Positions 17,648 to 27,399 of a stretch of DNA of 51,612 nucleotides are shown in pieces. A program made the position numbers and the translations under genes. The notes under the pieces were generated by a model. The model did not search any database and was not told where the DNA came from. It saw only the letters and a program-made list of their open reading frames with translations. Numbering within the stretch: the stretch's first letter is position 1; every line of letters starts with the position of its first letter. The DNA comes from Pseudomonas sp. BN411 (GTDB lineage: Bacteria; Pseudomonadota; Gammaproteobacteria; Pseudomonadales; Pseudomonadaceae), in contig NZ_SSOM01000084.1 of NCBI RefSeq assembly GCF_029871235.1, positions 123,143-174,754 of the forward strand, in the 5' to 3' direction.

Positions 17648-19645
17648 TCAGTTCACCTTCACCAGTCCGCCCTTGATGGTCAGCATGCCGCCGCCGTCCA
17701 CCGTCTGCTCGGCGCTGGCCTTGTTGGTCAGGCTGATGCCGGCATCGTTGGTCAGGGTGGTACCGGCCTTGTTGTCCAGAGAGGTGCCCGCCTGGTTGGT
17801 CAGGGACGTTCCAGCCTTCTGGGTGATGGAGGTGCCGGCCTGGGCGGCGAGGTCGGCATCACTCTTGATGGTCAGGCTGCCGCCGCTTTGCAAGGTAAGG
17901 GTGCCGCTGACCTTGATCGTCAGGTTGCCGTCCACGGTGAGCTCGTAGTTGCCCGTCACCTTGTGGCTGTAGTTGCCGCCGGTGCTGTGGGTCTGGTCGG
18001 CGCCCACCTTCACCGTGCGGCTGTCTTTCACATCCAGGGTGTCGCTGCCGGTCTGGATGGTTACGGAGCGCTTGCCCTTTTCCAGGGTGATGGTCTCGTC
18101 GCCTTCCTTCACCGTGCGGGTGCGGGCATTCTGCACCGTGAGGGTTTCGTCGTGGCCGATGGTGGCGGTGCTGTCGTTGAGCACATTCACCTTCATGTCC
18201 TTCTGCGCCTGCAGGAACACTTCCTCAGCGTCCTTCTTGTCCTCGAAACGCAGCTCGTTGAAACCGCCGCCGCCCTTGGAGGAATTGGTCTTGATGCCGG
18301 ATTGCGTCTGGTTGTCCGGCAGGGCGTAGGGCAGGGTGTTGTCGCCGTTATAGACGCAGCCGGTGACCAGCGGGCGGTCCGGGTCGCCGTCGATGAAGGT
18401 AACGATCACCTCCTGGCCGATACGCGGGATGAACTGCATGCCGAAGCCCTTTCCGCTCCAGGGAAGCACCACCCGCACCCAGCAGGACGAGGTTTCGTCG
18501 TTGTTGCCCAGGCGGTCCCAGGGGAACTGGATCTTGATGCGGCCGTACTGGTCGGTCCAGATTTCCTCGCCGCTCTTGCCCACCACCACCGCCGTCTGGG
18601 TGTGCATGCGCGGCTTGAGCGTGGTGCGCGGCGGGCGGTAGTGGGTGGCCTTGGGAATGGCTTCGAAGCGGTTGCGGTAATGCTCGTGGCTGGCTTCGTG
18701 GGTAACCGAGGTCACCACCCAGTCGATATTCAGCGACTCGTCGTCATGCCCGTCCAGGGTGAACCAGTGTCCCGGCACCAGCCAGCGACAGTCGCTCTCG
18801 CCAATGAAGCGCCTCTCCTGGCTGCGCAGTTCATCCACCCGTTGCTTGGACAGCGCATCGCCGCGCGCCTTGGCGGTATAGCCGCCGGGATGCTCGTACA
18901 TCGAAAGGGGGCCAGCCACCGCTTCGGCCTGACTGTAGAGCGAGGTGGTAGGCGTGGTGAATTCGTAGTCCGTGGCGCTGTACACCCCGGCCACCGCCTG
19001 CAGGCAGAGCTGCCCGGAACGCACCCCATGCAACTCGCGCACGCCAATGCCCTGACCCAGATAAGGCACCTTCGGCCCATTGGGAATCTGCGGGAAGGCA
19101 TCGTTGCTGTCCCCCAGCACCAGCGTGTGCTTGCTGTCCTCATGGGTGAAGAACCAGAAGATCCCTTCCTCCTCCAGCAGCCGCGAAACGAAGGCGAAAT
19201 CGGTTTCGCCGTACTGCACGCAATACTCGCGGGGCTCGTAGCTGCCGCTGAGCTTCAACTGGTAATCGGTAAAACCATGGTCCGAGAAGATGCCGGTGAC
19301 GATGTCGCTGGTGGTCTTGTTCTGGAACACCCGGTTGTTGCTCGCCAGGGTCAGCCACCAGAGCCAGGGGCGCAGTACCAGTTGATAGCGCTCGGCGGTG
19401 GCGTCGGCGGGGAGCTGGTGGATTTCGGCGACAAGGGCATCGAGGGGGCGTTGGTTGGCGTCGTTGTGGAGGGTGGTGGTGAGGTGGGTTGCGACTGCGC
19501 TGGTCAGGGTGAGAGCGGTGGTGCTGTGGCCGTGCAGGTTCAGCTTGCTGAGGCCATTCAGCGACTCGCTGCCGGTAATGATCTCCGGGCTGAGGCCGCT
19601 CACCGTCGCGCTGCCAAGCACGAGACTGGAACTGGAAAGTGTCAT
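17648..19645 (-). CDS. vgrG: Type VI secretion spike protein VgrG (TssI)
   Basis: A 665-residue VgrG forming the trimeric puncturing spike. The N-terminal gp27-like part includes RPWLWWLTLASNNRVFQ and the family block YCVQYGETDFAFVSRLLEEEGIFWFF. The gp5-like OB domain shows SCWVRVVLPWSGKGFGMQFIPR, GQEVIVTFIDGDPDRPLVTG and VYNGDNTLPYALP. The C-terminus forms a triple beta-helix: VTIQTGSDTLDVKDSRTV then TLTIKSGG-type strands, and ends in short repeats of the type AGTSLTNK. There is no additional effector domain. Start at 19645 has a weak ribosome site. The GDSL hydrolase gene lies 100 bases upstream and the MORN gene 2 bases downstream. Confidence 0.95.
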   Translation of the reverse strand: MTLSSSSLVLGSATVSGLSPEIITGSESLNGLSKLNLHGHSTTALTLTSAVATHLTTTLHNDANQRPLDALVAEIHQLPADATAERYQLVLRPWLWWLTLASNNRVFQNKTTSDIVTGIFSDHGFTDYQLKLSGSYEPREYCVQYGETDFAFVSRLLEEEGIFWFFTHEDSKHTLVLGDSNDAFPQIPNGPKVPYLGQGIGVRELHGVRSGQLCLQAVAGVYSATDYEFTTPTTSLYSQAEAVAGPLSMYEHPGGYTAKARGDALSKQRVDELRSQERRFIGESDCRWLVPGHWFTLDGHDDESLNIDWVVTSVTHEASHEHYRNRFEAIPKATHYRPPRTTLKPRMHTQTAVVVGKSGEEIWTDQYGRIKIQFPWDRLGNNDETSSCWVRVVLPWSGKGFGMQFIPRIGQEVIVTFIDGDPDRPLVTGCVYNGDNTLPYALPDNQTQSGIKTNSSKGGGGFNELRFEDKKDAEEVFLQAQKDMKVNVLNDSTATIGHDETLTVQNARTRTVKEGDETITLEKGKRSVTIQTGSDTLDVKDSRTVKVGADQTHSTGGNYSHKVTGNYELTVDGNLTIKVSGTLTLQSGGSLTIKSDADLAAQAGTSITQKAGTSLTNQAGTSLDNKAGTTLTNDAGISLTNKASAEQTVDGGGMLTIKGGLVKVN

Positions 19646-19745
19646 TCGGAGCTTCGCTGAGTAAGCAAGGCGTTTGATTTCACGGACAAGGCGTCACATC
19701 CCCTGGTTTTCTGGATATCTCTTCTGTCATGAAACAGTCCATCGA

Positions 19746-21005
19746 TTAGACGAAGCTGTTGCGTAGTTCCTGCATGACGCTGTTGAAGTTAGCCCTGGTT
19801 TGACTGCTGGGACCCGAAAGAGTGGAGAGCGTCGGAGTCGCGAGTTGGTCTGAGATGTTCCCAAAGGTGCAGTTCGATTTCTTTATTTCTTCGTAGACCT
19901 CAAGCCAAATCAATTTATAGACCTGATCGGTAGGGTGGGCCTGATCTATGGTTGCCAAGTGTGCAATGGCGTTGCTGGCCGTATAGCTTGCTGAACTGAC
20001 GTGGGCGGCATCAGCAGTCGCTGCTCCTTCCTTGAGTCGGTAGTTGCCCTTGACAAGTTGACGGATGGTTTCTTCGCTCAGACAGCTGCCAATCTCGACC
20101 AGTCCATCTCCATTTCTTCGAGTGTGAAGTGCCAGCGCAAGGTTGTAGTTAATTACACCTAGTTCCAGGGATTTTATTTCTGCTACTGCTTTCTTCAGTT
20201 CGATGAATTCCTTGAGTTGTTGATTGGAAGATTTCTGGTCAAGCGCGGTTTGCATCGCTGCCTGTGCATGCCAGATACCTCCTTTGAATCTCTGAGGGTT
20301 CACTACCATTTCGATCACGTCTTTTGGCATCGCAGCATTCAAAAGCTTTTGCTCTGCTTGTTTGAGTCTGAGCGCGTACCTTACCGAACTGAGTGGCCTG
20401 GCCAGATTGATAAAAATGAACTTGGATCGTCCATTCTTCAGTGCAACGAAATCCCTCAGTACGTTGCGTTGGATATTTGCGACTTTGTCAGCTGCGGTGG
20501 CCATGCCCGCTGGGTCGCGGTCAGCGGTGTAAAGGTCGTTAGCGCCAAACCAGACAATGAATAGTGTATTTCCAAGTGTGATGTTGTTGCTGTTGCAGTC
20601 GGTCTTGAATGCTTTGATCTGGTCGTCAAATGTTCCCAGGAAATTTCCCAGGCGAACTGGAGTGTCCCCGCACGCTCCACCCTCTGCATAGTTTGCATAT
20701 TGGAAGTTATTGAATCCCTGCCCGTTGTTGAGGCCAAGAGACTGTGCGTTCAGCATGCTCTTGTTGCTTAGGGTCGTGTGTCTGTTGCTGAGTTCAATTG
20801 TCGTTTGCGCGGTATTGGCAATCATTGTTCGCTGAGTCGCCTCCTCGAACATGAAGTCTGTCCAATTTCGGCAGTCGCTGAATCTGCCGGAAGGGCTGAC
20901 TGACATTTGTCCTGTTGCTCTGGCCATTCGGCCACTCTTTGTCACCCATTTTTTTCCGATGTCAGACAGGCTGTCGCCAAATACGACCACGGTATCTATT
21001 TGCAT
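19746..21005 (-). CDS. SGNH/GDSL hydrolase, candidate T6SS lipase effector
   Basis: A 419-residue protein with a complete GDSL catalytic layout. Block I is FGDSLSDIG with Ser12. The oxyanion Gly lies in YAEGGACGD (about 109-110). Block III is WFGANDLY with Asn156. Block V is DQAHPTDQVYK with Asp354 and His357. It resembles Vibrio thermolabile-hemolysin-type phospholipases. There is no signal peptide, as expected for cargo loaded in the cytoplasm. ATG at 21005 has GGAAGGTGG at good spacing and is preferred over GTG at 21014. The gene is AT-rich against its neighbours (23 G/C among 60 bases at 20161-20220), suggesting recent acquisition. It sits between clpV and vgrG, a usual effector slot. Phospholipase activity and secretion are inferred. 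Confidence 0.85.
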   Translation of the reverse strand: MQIDTVVVFGDSLSDIGKKWVTKSGRMARATGQMSVSPSGRFSDCRNWTDFMFEEATQRTMIANTAQTTIELSNRHTTLSNKSMLNAQSLGLNNGQGFNNFQYANYAEGGACGDTPVRLGNFLGTFDDQIKAFKTDCNSNNITLGNTLFIVWFGANDLYTADRDPAGMATAADKVANIQRNVLRDFVALKNGRSKFIFINLARPLSSVRYALRLKQAEQKLLNAAMPKDVIEMVVNPQRFKGGIWHAQAAMQTALDQKSSNQQLKEFIELKKAVAEIKSLELGVINYNLALALHTRRNGDGLVEIGSCLSEETIRQLVKGNYRLKEGAATADAAHVSSASYTASNAIAHLATIDQAHPTDQVYKLIWLEVYEEIKKSNCTFGNISDQLATPTLSTLSGPSSQTRANFNSVMQELRNSFV

Positions 21006-21054
21006 GATCGCCACCTTCCAATTGGTTAGAAATGTCCGTTGGGTTGCAAGTTGC

Positions 21055-23601
21055 TCACTCCAGCACCCACTCCGCCAACTTCCCCGTCACCTGCGCCATC
21101 AGCACATTCTCGATATCCCGCGCCCCGGCCGAACTGCACTTGGCCAGTACCGCTTTCAAGATGGCCGGGTCGAAGTCGAAGTGTTTGCCGGTGGCGGCCT
21201 TGTAGCGGCCCTGGAGTTTCTCCAGCTTGGCGATGACGATGCCTTCCAGCGTCGCTTCGTCCAGCGGGCGGTAGGGCACCACGGTCATACGGGCGAGGAA
21301 GGCGGGGCGGAAGGCTTGTAGCAGGACCTTGCGCAGGCGTTCGTTGAAGGCGTCGCTGCCGAGCTGGTCGGGCGCGGTGTCCAGCACCAGTTCGGCGCCG
21401 ACGTTGCTGGTGGCGAGCATCACGGTGTTCTTGAAGTCCACCACCAGGCCGGTGCCGTCTTCCATCACGCCCTTGTCGAAGACGTTGTAGAAGGCTTCCA
21501 GTACATCCGGGTGGGCTTTTTCTATTTCGTCCAGCAGCACCACGGAGTAGGGGCGGCGACGTACGGCTTCGGTGAGCACGCCGCCCGAGCCGTAGCCGAC
21601 ATAGCCCGGCGGGGCGCCCTTGAGTTGGCTGACGGTGTGGGCTTCCTGGTACTCGGACAGGTTGATGCTGATGAGGTTGCGCTCGCCGCCGTAGAGGGCG
21701 TCGGCCAGGGCGTAGGCGGTTTCGGTCTTGCCGACGCCGGTGGGGCCCACCAGCAGGAACACGCCGACGGGTTTGGCCGGGTCGGTGAGGCCGGCGCGGT
21801 AGGCCTGGATGCGCTGGGCGATGGTGCCGAGCGCGGCGTTCTGCCCCATGACTCGCTGGCCCATGCGTTGGCCGAGGGTGCGTACGGCGTGGGCTTCGTC
21901 GGCGAGCATCTTGCCGATGGGGATGCCTGTCCAGCCGGCGATCACTGCGGCCACGGTCTTGGAATCCACCTGCTCCGGCACCAGCGGGTCGTCCTGGCGG
22001 ATCGCGTCGAGGCCGGCTTCCAGGCGCGCCAGTTCGGCGGCCAGGTGGTCGATGCGGTCGTCCAGTTCCTCGTTGGGTTTGCTGGCGTCGACGCTGTCGG
22101 AAAGGGCCAGCAGTTCGCGGCGGGCCTCCAGCAGTTCGCGCACGGCTTCCCGTTCCTCGCCCCAGCGGGTTTCCAGCTCGCGGATGGCGACGACGTTGCT
22201 GCGGGATTCGGTTTCCAGGGCGGTGATGCGTTCGCGGTGGTCGAGGCCGGTGGCCTGTTCACGGCGCAACCGTTGCAGCTCTTCTTCCAGGGCCTGTTCG
22301 CGATGGCGCAGGCTTTCCAGCGGCGGCGGCACATCGTGCTGGCCCAGGGCGACGCGGGCGCAGGCGGTGTCCAGCACGCTGATGGCCTTGTCCGGCAGTT
22401 GCCGGCCGGAGATGTAGCGATGGGACAGCTTCACCGCGTCGTGGATCGCGGCGTCCAGCACCTGCACGCCGTGGTGCTGTTCCAGCTTGGCGGCGACCCC
22501 GCGCAGCATTTCGACCGCAGTGGCTTCGTCGGGCTCTTCCACCTGCACCAGCTGGAAGCGCCGGGCGAGCGCCGGGTCCTTCTCGAAGTACTTCTTGTAT
22601 TCCAGCCAGGTGGTGGCGGCCAGGGTGCGCAGTTCGCCCCGGGCCAGGGCCGGCTTGAGCAGGTTGGCGGCGTCGCTCTGGCCTTCGGCGGCGCCGGCTC
22701 CGATCAGCGTATGAGCTTCGTCGATGAACAGGATGATCGGCTTCTCGGCACTGCGAACACCGTCGATCACGCCTTTCAGGCGCTGTTCGAACTCACCTTT
22801 GACCCCGGCGCCAGCCTGCAACAGACCGAGGTCGAGCACTCGCAGGCTGACGTCCTGCAGGGGCGGCGGTACGTCTCCGGCAGCGATGCGCAGGGCCAGC
22901 CCTTCGACCACGGCTGTCTTGCCCACGCCGGGAGCGCCGACGAGGATCGGGTTGTTCTGCCGGCGGCGCAGGAGGATGTCGATGCTCTGGCGGATCTCGC
23001 TGTCGCGCCCGACGATGGGATCGATGCGCCCGGCGTGTGCATCGGCGGTGAGGTCCTGGGTGTACTGGTCGAGAATGGAGTCCTGGGCACCGGCCGGGGC
23101 TGGCTTGCCCTTGCTGGCCTGGGGCGAGGCGGGTTGTTCGCGGGAGGCCTGGGTCCATTCCTGCAGGTTCTGGCGCAGCGCCTCGCGAGGAATGCGCAGC
23201 AACGAAGAAGCGCTATTGAGCAGCAGCGTGCGGCGTTCGTCGCGATCGAGCAGGGCGAGCAGCAGCAGGCCGGAACGGATGCTCTGCTGGCCCAGCACGC
23301 TGGCTTGCACCACCGCATCTTCCAGCAGGCCCACGGTCTGCGCCGAGAGCGCCGGGGTGCGGGTGTTGCCGGCCTTGAACAGCTCCAGCGCCTGGTTGAT
23401 CTCCGTTGCCACTGCATCGCGTTCCAAGCCGAAACGCGGCAGCAGGTAGGCCAGGTCGCCGCCCTCGATGTCCATCAGCTCCAGCAGCAGGTGCTCGATC
23501 TCCACGTAATGGTGGGTGCGTTGCAGGCAGCGCTGCGCGGCCCGTTCCAGGGCGCGGCGGCTTTGTGCGTTGAGGCGTCCGATCAGGCTGCCGAGTTCCA
23601 T
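21055..23601 (-). CDS. clpV: T6SS sheath-recycling AAA+ ATPase ClpV (TssH)
   Basis: An 848-residue Hsp100 ATPase that disassembles contracted TssBC sheaths. The N-domain ([25 protein letters not shown] ... [14 protein letters not shown]) is the ClpV type. The first AAA module has Walker [14 protein letters not shown] and Walker [16 protein letters not shown] coiled-coil middle domain follows (about residues 410-520). The second module has [14 protein letters not shown] and [14 protein letters not shown]. Start at 23601 follows GGAGGTGG, 2 bases beyond the tssG stop codon. The much longer upstream open frame lies over tssG and is rejected. The C-terminus [18 protein letters not shown] is intact. 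Confidence 0.96.
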   Translation of the reverse strand: MELGSLIGRLNAQSRRALERAAQRCLQRTHHYVEIEHLLLELMDIEGGDLAYLLPRFGLERDAVATEINQALELFKAGNTRTPALSAQTVGLLEDAVVQASVLGQQSIRSGLLLLALLDRDERRTLLLNSASSLLRIPREALRQNLQEWTQASREQPASPQASKGKPAPAGAQDSILDQYTQDLTADAHAGRIDPIVGRDSEIRQSIDILLRRRQNNPILVGAPGVGKTAVVEGLALRIAAGDVPPPLQDVSLRVLDLGLLQAGAGVKGEFEQRLKGVIDGVRSAEKPIILFIDEAHTLIGAGAAEGQSDAANLLKPALARGELRTLAATTWLEYKKYFEKDPALARRFQLVQVEEPDEATAVEMLRGVAAKLEQHHGVQVLDAAIHDAVKLSHRYISGRQLPDKAISVLDTACARVALGQHDVPPPLESLRHREQALEEELQRLRREQATGLDHRERITALETESRSNVVAIRELETRWGEEREAVRELLEARRELLALSDSVDASKPNEELDDRIDHLAAELARLEAGLDAIRQDDPLVPEQVDSKTVAAVIAGWTGIPIGKMLADEAHAVRTLGQRMGQRVMGQNAALGTIAQRIQAYRAGLTDPAKPVGVFLLVGPTGVGKTETAYALADALYGGERNLISINLSEYQEAHTVSQLKGAPPGYVGYGSGGVLTEAVRRRPYSVVLLDEIEKAHPDVLEAFYNVFDKGVMEDGTGLVVDFKNTVMLATSNVGAELVLDTAPDQLGSDAFNERLRKVLLQAFRPAFLARMTVVPYRPLDEATLEGIVIAKLEKLQGRYKAATGKHFDFDPAILKAVLAKCSSAGARDIENVLMAQVTGKLAEWVLE

Positions 23602-23603
23602 GG

Positions 23604-24620
23604 TCAGGCCACCTCCGTCTGGCGCAAGCGAGTGTCGATCTGTTGCAGGGCTTCGCCGCGCAATTGCAGCCCACCGCTCCAGCGCAGGCGCGGCGGTTGG
23701 GTGCGGTCCAGGCACAGCGGGGAGCCGGGGCGGACCAGCAGGCGCAAGGCGCAGTCCAGGTCCGGCCCGAAATAGAGTGCGGCCAGGCTGGCGAGCCGCA
23801 CGTGCTCGCTGCCGCCGGGGAGAAAGTCCCGTGCGCGTGCATTGCTCAGGGGGCCGAGAGTCAGGCGGATACCCGCATGCTCGTCCCACACGCGGGTGCC
23901 GGCGATGGCGTCGCGACCCAGCCCCAGGTTGCGGCCCTTGCGTTGCAGGAGGCTGCGGCTGGCCGGCGGGATTTCGCGCCAGCCGCCCTGGTACGCCTCG
24001 TAGCGCACGGCGACATTGAATTGGTGGCGCACCAGCGCGGCGAAGCCGGCCAGGGAGCGGCGGCCGCCAGCGAACAACGCGGCGCGCGCGGTCACCGCAG
24101 CGTCCGGCAGGGCCAGGCGGTGCTGCAGGGCATCGGGCAGCAGGCCGCAGAGGGCCAGCAACTGGTTGTGGGCCGGCGAGTCATCGGGAGCGCGGAAGCC
24201 CAGGGCCAGGCGATGCTTGCCCAGCACCCGGTAGAGCAGGCTGAGCAGGCGGTGCTGGAACAGGTCGAGGAATTCCGCCGGCGCGTGATCCTTCTGCTTC
24301 GCCTGTTGCTGTAACCACTCCTGATACGCATAGGGCAAGGGGCCGTCGGGGCCGCCAAGGCCGAACACCGGAGTGGTCAGGACAGGCGGTTGGCCGGCTG
24401 CTTCCTCCAGGCGCTCCACCTGGCTGGCGGCGAAGGTGGGCGTGAGCGGGCCGCGCAGGCGCAGTGCTTCACTCTGGGGGGCGCTGCTGCGGCCGAGTGA
24501 GTCGGCGTCCGGCCGTTCGCGCTCCAGCAGCAGGAGTGCCTGCATGAACTCGAAGGCCTGCGGCTCGTCGCGCAGGCGGCGGCTCAGAGGGATAGGGGCA
24601 TGCCGGCCTGGGGTTGCCAC
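23604..24620 (-). CDS. tssG: T6SS baseplate protein TssG
   Basis: A 338-residue baseplate wedge component partnering TssF. The recognisable N-terminal block is LRDEPQAFEFMQALLLLERE; further blocks are EFLDLFQHRLLSLLYRV and GRDAIAGTRVWDEHAGIRLTLGPL. A GTG start at 24620 is chosen because AGGAGG stands 7 bases ahead and gives MATPGRHAPIPLSRRLRDEP, the expected length and N-terminus; no ATG is suitable. The start overlaps the end of tssF by 37 bases, and the stop lies 2 bases before clpV. The order E-F-G-H is standard. Confidence 0.92.
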   Translation of the reverse strand: MATPGRHAPIPLSRRLRDEPQAFEFMQALLLLERERPDADSLGRSSAPQSEALRLRGPLTPTFAASQVERLEEAAGQPPVLTTPVFGLGGPDGPLPYAYQEWLQQQAKQKDHAPAEFLDLFQHRLLSLLYRVLGKHRLALGFRAPDDSPAHNQLLALCGLLPDALQHRLALPDAAVTARAALFAGGRRSLAGFAALVRHQFNVAVRYEAYQGGWREIPPASRSLLQRKGRNLGLGRDAIAGTRVWDEHAGIRLTLGPLSNARARDFLPGGSEHVRLASLAALYFGPDLDCALRLLVRPGSPLCLDRTQPPRLRWSGGLQLRGEALQQIDTRLRQTEVA

Positions 24621-26383
24621 GTCCTGACCTCCTTGTCGCCATCGACCAGCACGGTTCGCACGAAGCGATTGGCGGTCGCGTAAAGGGAAAAGAACTGCGC
24701 CAGTACGGCGGAAAACAGCACCGCGCTGGCGCCGGCGAAATGCTGCGGGTCGAGGCTGAGCCGCACTTCGAGACCATTGCGCCAGCCACGCCAGGCGTCG
24801 TCGCCGACCCGCGCCACCACCCGCTCGCAGACAAGCCGGGCGATGCCTTCGATCTGCCGGCGGGCGCTGCCTTCGTCGCGCAGGTTGTGCAGGTTGAGCA
24901 TTTCTCGCAGGGCGTCCAGCGCCTGGGGGCCTTCCACCAGGGACAGGTGGTTGAGGGTGAGTTGCGAGACCATGCGCCAGCGCGATTCGCCGGTCAGGCG
25001 CGGCAGGCTCTGCGGGCTGGGCGGATTGCGCAGGGTGGCGCGGGCGACAGGGCCGGGGCGCTCGAAGCCAAGGCGGGTGCCGGCCTGCAGGTTCTCCGCC
25101 AGGTGCCGGTTGGTGCACAGCAGCTCGGCGGTCAGGCTGTATTCGGGGGCGTCCAGCAGCGGGTCGAAGCCGGTGTCCACCAGGCTCAGCAGCATGTCGG
25201 TGCCACGGCGGTTCGGGCTCATGCCCTGCACTCGGCGGGCGTGCCAGTAGAGTCCGGCACCTGGAGCTCCTGCGCCGTGGGCATGGCCGTAGTAGGCCGG
25301 CACGGGGCTCACGCCGCGCGGTGAGGCGGCGCGCACGGAGCGAATGCTGTGGATCTCCACGCTGCTTTCACGGTGGGCGTCGGCCACCAGGCGGTACTCG
25401 CTGCGGGTGCCGTCCGGGCGCAAGGGTTCGGAGGTACGCGGGAACAGATTGATGACGGGCGCGCACCCCAGGCGCAGGTCATCGGCCTGCAGGTGCGGGC
25501 GGCCGGCCGGGGCGCGGTCGAAGGCGATCACCAGCATGCAGTCGCGACCGCCCGTTGCTGGTGGCTGGATCGGGATATCGAAGAAGGCGAACTTGTCGGG
25601 AAAGGTGAAGTACTCGGCCAAGAGCCGCAGGCCAGGATGTTGGCCATCTTCCTCGGGGAGCAGCGCCTGGTCGTCGGCAAAGCCCACCAGCTGCAGTTCT
25701 CCGGGGCAGGGCAGCAGCGGCTGGCCGGGCACGCCGCAGTGAATGCCGAGGCTGTGCGCGCCGAGCAGATCGAAGAGCGCGGCATTGGTCACCGGTGATG
25801 CGGCCAGGTGCAGGCGCAGCTGGCGGACGGGCAATTGCGCCCAGTCGAACTCGCCCAGGCAGTGCAATTCCAAACGCAGGGCCGCGCGGGCATCGGGTCG
25901 CCCGGTCAGCGCCACCGCCTCGTCGCCGTCCAGCAGGGTTGCGCCGCCGATACGTATGGGCCACAGCACCGCCTCGGCCGTGGTGCGCAAGTGCACGCTG
26001 GCGCCCTGGCTGGTGGTGACGAACAGCGGCGTATCGCGTGGCATCCGGTAGCCCTCGGCCAGGCTGCCCTGGGTCGGGTCCGGCTCGAACTGGACGATGG
26101 CGCAGGAGGGGATTGGCCGCAGGGCCAACGGGTAAAGCTGTTCCAGCAGGGCGTCGCTGAACTCGGCGTAGTCGTCGTCGAGACGGCGTTGCAGGCGAGC
26201 GGTCAGCAGGGAGAAGCCTTCGAGCAGGCGCTCCACGTGGGGGTCAGGGCATTCGCCAGGGGCCAGTTCCAGGCGCCGGGCGACCTTGGGGTAGCGGGCG
26301 GCGAAGCTGGCGCCGGCATGGCGCAGCCAGGTGAGTTCGCGCTGGTAGTAGTCCAGCAGTTCCGGGTCAATCGAGTCGCTCAT
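24584..26383 (-). CDS. tssF: T6SS baseplate protein TssF
   Basis: A 599-residue protein (family about 590-630) forming the baseplate wedge with TssG and TssE. The diagnostic N-terminus is DPELLDYYQRELTWLRHAGASFAARYPKVARRL, then LLEGFSLLTARLQRRLDDDYAEFSDALLEQLYP, and PRTSEPLRPDG in the middle. ATG at 26383 overlaps the end of tssE by 17 bases, indicating coupled translation; the 28-residue in-frame extension lies inside tssE and is rejected. Confidence 0.94.
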   Translation of the reverse strand: MSDSIDPELLDYYQRELTWLRHAGASFAARYPKVARRLELAPGECPDPHVERLLEGFSLLTARLQRRLDDDYAEFSDALLEQLYPLALRPIPSCAIVQFEPDPTQGSLAEGYRMPRDTPLFVTTSQGASVHLRTTAEAVLWPIRIGGATLLDGDEAVALTGRPDARAALRLELHCLGEFDWAQLPVRQLRLHLAASPVTNAALFDLLGAHSLGIHCGVPGQPLLPCPGELQLVGFADDQALLPEEDGQHPGLRLLAEYFTFPDKFAFFDIPIQPPATGGRDCMLVIAFDRAPAGRPHLQADDLRLGCAPVINLFPRTSEPLRPDGTRSEYRLVADAHRESSVEIHSIRSVRAASPRGVSPVPAYYGHAHGAGAPGAGLYWHARRVQGMSPNRRGTDMLLSLVDTGFDPLLDAPEYSLTAELLCTNRHLAENLQAGTRLGFERPGPVARATLRNPPSPQSLPRLTGESRWRMVSQLTLNHLSLVEGPQALDALREMLNLHNLRDEGSARRQIEGIARLVCERVVARVGDDAWRGWRNGLEVRLSLDPQHFAGASAVLFSAVLAQFFSLYATANRFVRTVLVDGDKEVRTWQPQAGMPLSL

Positions 26384-26807
26384 GGCGCACCTCGAGGCCC
26401 TCGTCGTCGTTGTCGATGATGAACACCGCCGGCCAGGTACGCTGGCCGCTGCGCAGGCTGCCGCCAAGACGGATGCGCAGCCGCTGGGGCTGGCCGGGCG
26501 CTGGGTCGGCTTCCACTGAGGTCAGTTGCAGGCGGGGTTCAAAGTGCTGCACGGCGGCGCGGATGTCCCGCACCAGTTGGCGCCGGTCATCACCACGGCC
26601 CGCCTGCAGGGCGCTCCAGTCGCCGATGCCGTAGTCGAGGATGGTCAGCGGGCGGCCGCTCCTGGCGCTGGCGCGGCGGGTGTTGAGCAACCGCACCAGC
26701 TCCAGGCGGACGGACTCCGCCAGGGCCTCGCGGTCGAAGGCCGGCGCCTCGTCCGCCTGGGCGGAGAGGCGCTCGAACAGCGGCGCAAGCAGGCCGGCAT
26801 CCGACAT
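26367..26807 (-). CDS. tssE: T6SS baseplate protein TssE (gp25-like)
   Basis: A 146-residue phage T4 gp25 homologue that nucleates sheath assembly on the baseplate. Visible family features are LLAPLFERL at the N-terminus, ILDYGIGDWSAL, and the helix RDIRAAVQHFEPRLQ carrying the conserved E-P-R-L motif. It lies 15 bases downstream of hcp and overlaps tssF. Confidence 0.93.
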   Translation of the reverse strand: MSDAGLLAPLFERLSAQADEAPAFDREALAESVRLELVRLLNTRRASARSGRPLTILDYGIGDWSALQAGRGDDRRQLVRDIRAAVQHFEPRLQLTSVEADPAPGQPQRLRIRLGGSLRSGQRTWPAVFIIDNDDEGLEVRHERLD

Positions 26808-26822
26808 GGCAGGGCGCCGCGC

Positions 26823-27320
26823 TTACTTGGCCACCTTGTTGGCCGCCAGGTCCCAGGTGGAGGCGGCGGTGCCTTCCTTGGTGCCGTCGTCCTTCTGTGC
26901 GGTGAGCTCCCATTTGATCTTGGTGAAATTCAGCGACAGGGTTTCCACCGGCTTGCCACCGGCGCCGCCGCTGACGCTGACGTTGGACAGCACCACGTTG
27001 TCCAGGGTGTAGACGATGAAGGGCAGGATCTTGCCGTCGCCTTCGGCAGCGTTGCGGCCGATGGTGACCTTCGCCGTGGTGATGGGCTTGCCGGCGCAGC
27101 AGTATTCGTTCAGCGACGGGGTGGAGGTGTCGATGAACTTGGTCACGGTGAATTCACCGATGTGCGGGCGGCCGGAGGTGCGTTCCGAGTTGCTGACGTC
27201 GTTGGTGACCTGCATGGCCACGTTGTGGCTGTAGGACATCAGTTCGATCTTGTCGGTGAAGCCTTCGAGCAGACTGTCGCCTTTGATGTCGTCGCCGAGG
27301 TCGAGAATGATCGCGTCCAT
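26823..27320 (-). CDS. hcp: T6SS tube protein Hcp (TssD)
   Basis: A 165-residue Hcp of the Hcp1 superfamily forming hexameric rings of the inner tube and chaperoning small effectors. The opening MDAIILDLGDDIKGDSLLEGF and the block KIELMSYSHNVAMQVTNDVS, followed by GRPHIGEFTVTKFIDTSTP, are characteristic; from memory they closely resemble Hcp3 of the P. aeruginosa H3 system. A GGAG site precedes ATG. There is no C-terminal toxin extension. It lies between tssC and tssE as in HSI-III. Confidence 0.96.
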   Translation of the reverse strand: MDAIILDLGDDIKGDSLLEGFTDKIELMSYSHNVAMQVTNDVSNSERTSGRPHIGEFTVTKFIDTSTPSLNEYCCAGKPITTAKVTIGRNAAEGDGKILPFIVYTLDNVVLSNVSVSGGAGGKPVETLSLNFTKIKWELTAQKDDGTKEGTAASTWDLAANKVAK

Positions 27321-27399
27321 TGAGTGGAACTCCTGAATCTGGAATGTCTGGACTGGAGGTTGGGGCCCGCCCGTCGGGTCTGCCGGCGGGCGGCTCGGG

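Noticed and set aside
23602-23889. Extending ClpV upstream
   Set aside because: It would overlap the end of tssG and adds Pro/Arg-rich sequence not found in the family; the ATG at 23601 matches the ClpV N-domain.
24621-25118. Extending TssG upstream to give about 504 residues
   Set aside because: The extra part lies inside tssF in another frame and exceeds the family length of about 340. The GTG at 24620 has an ideal ribosome site.
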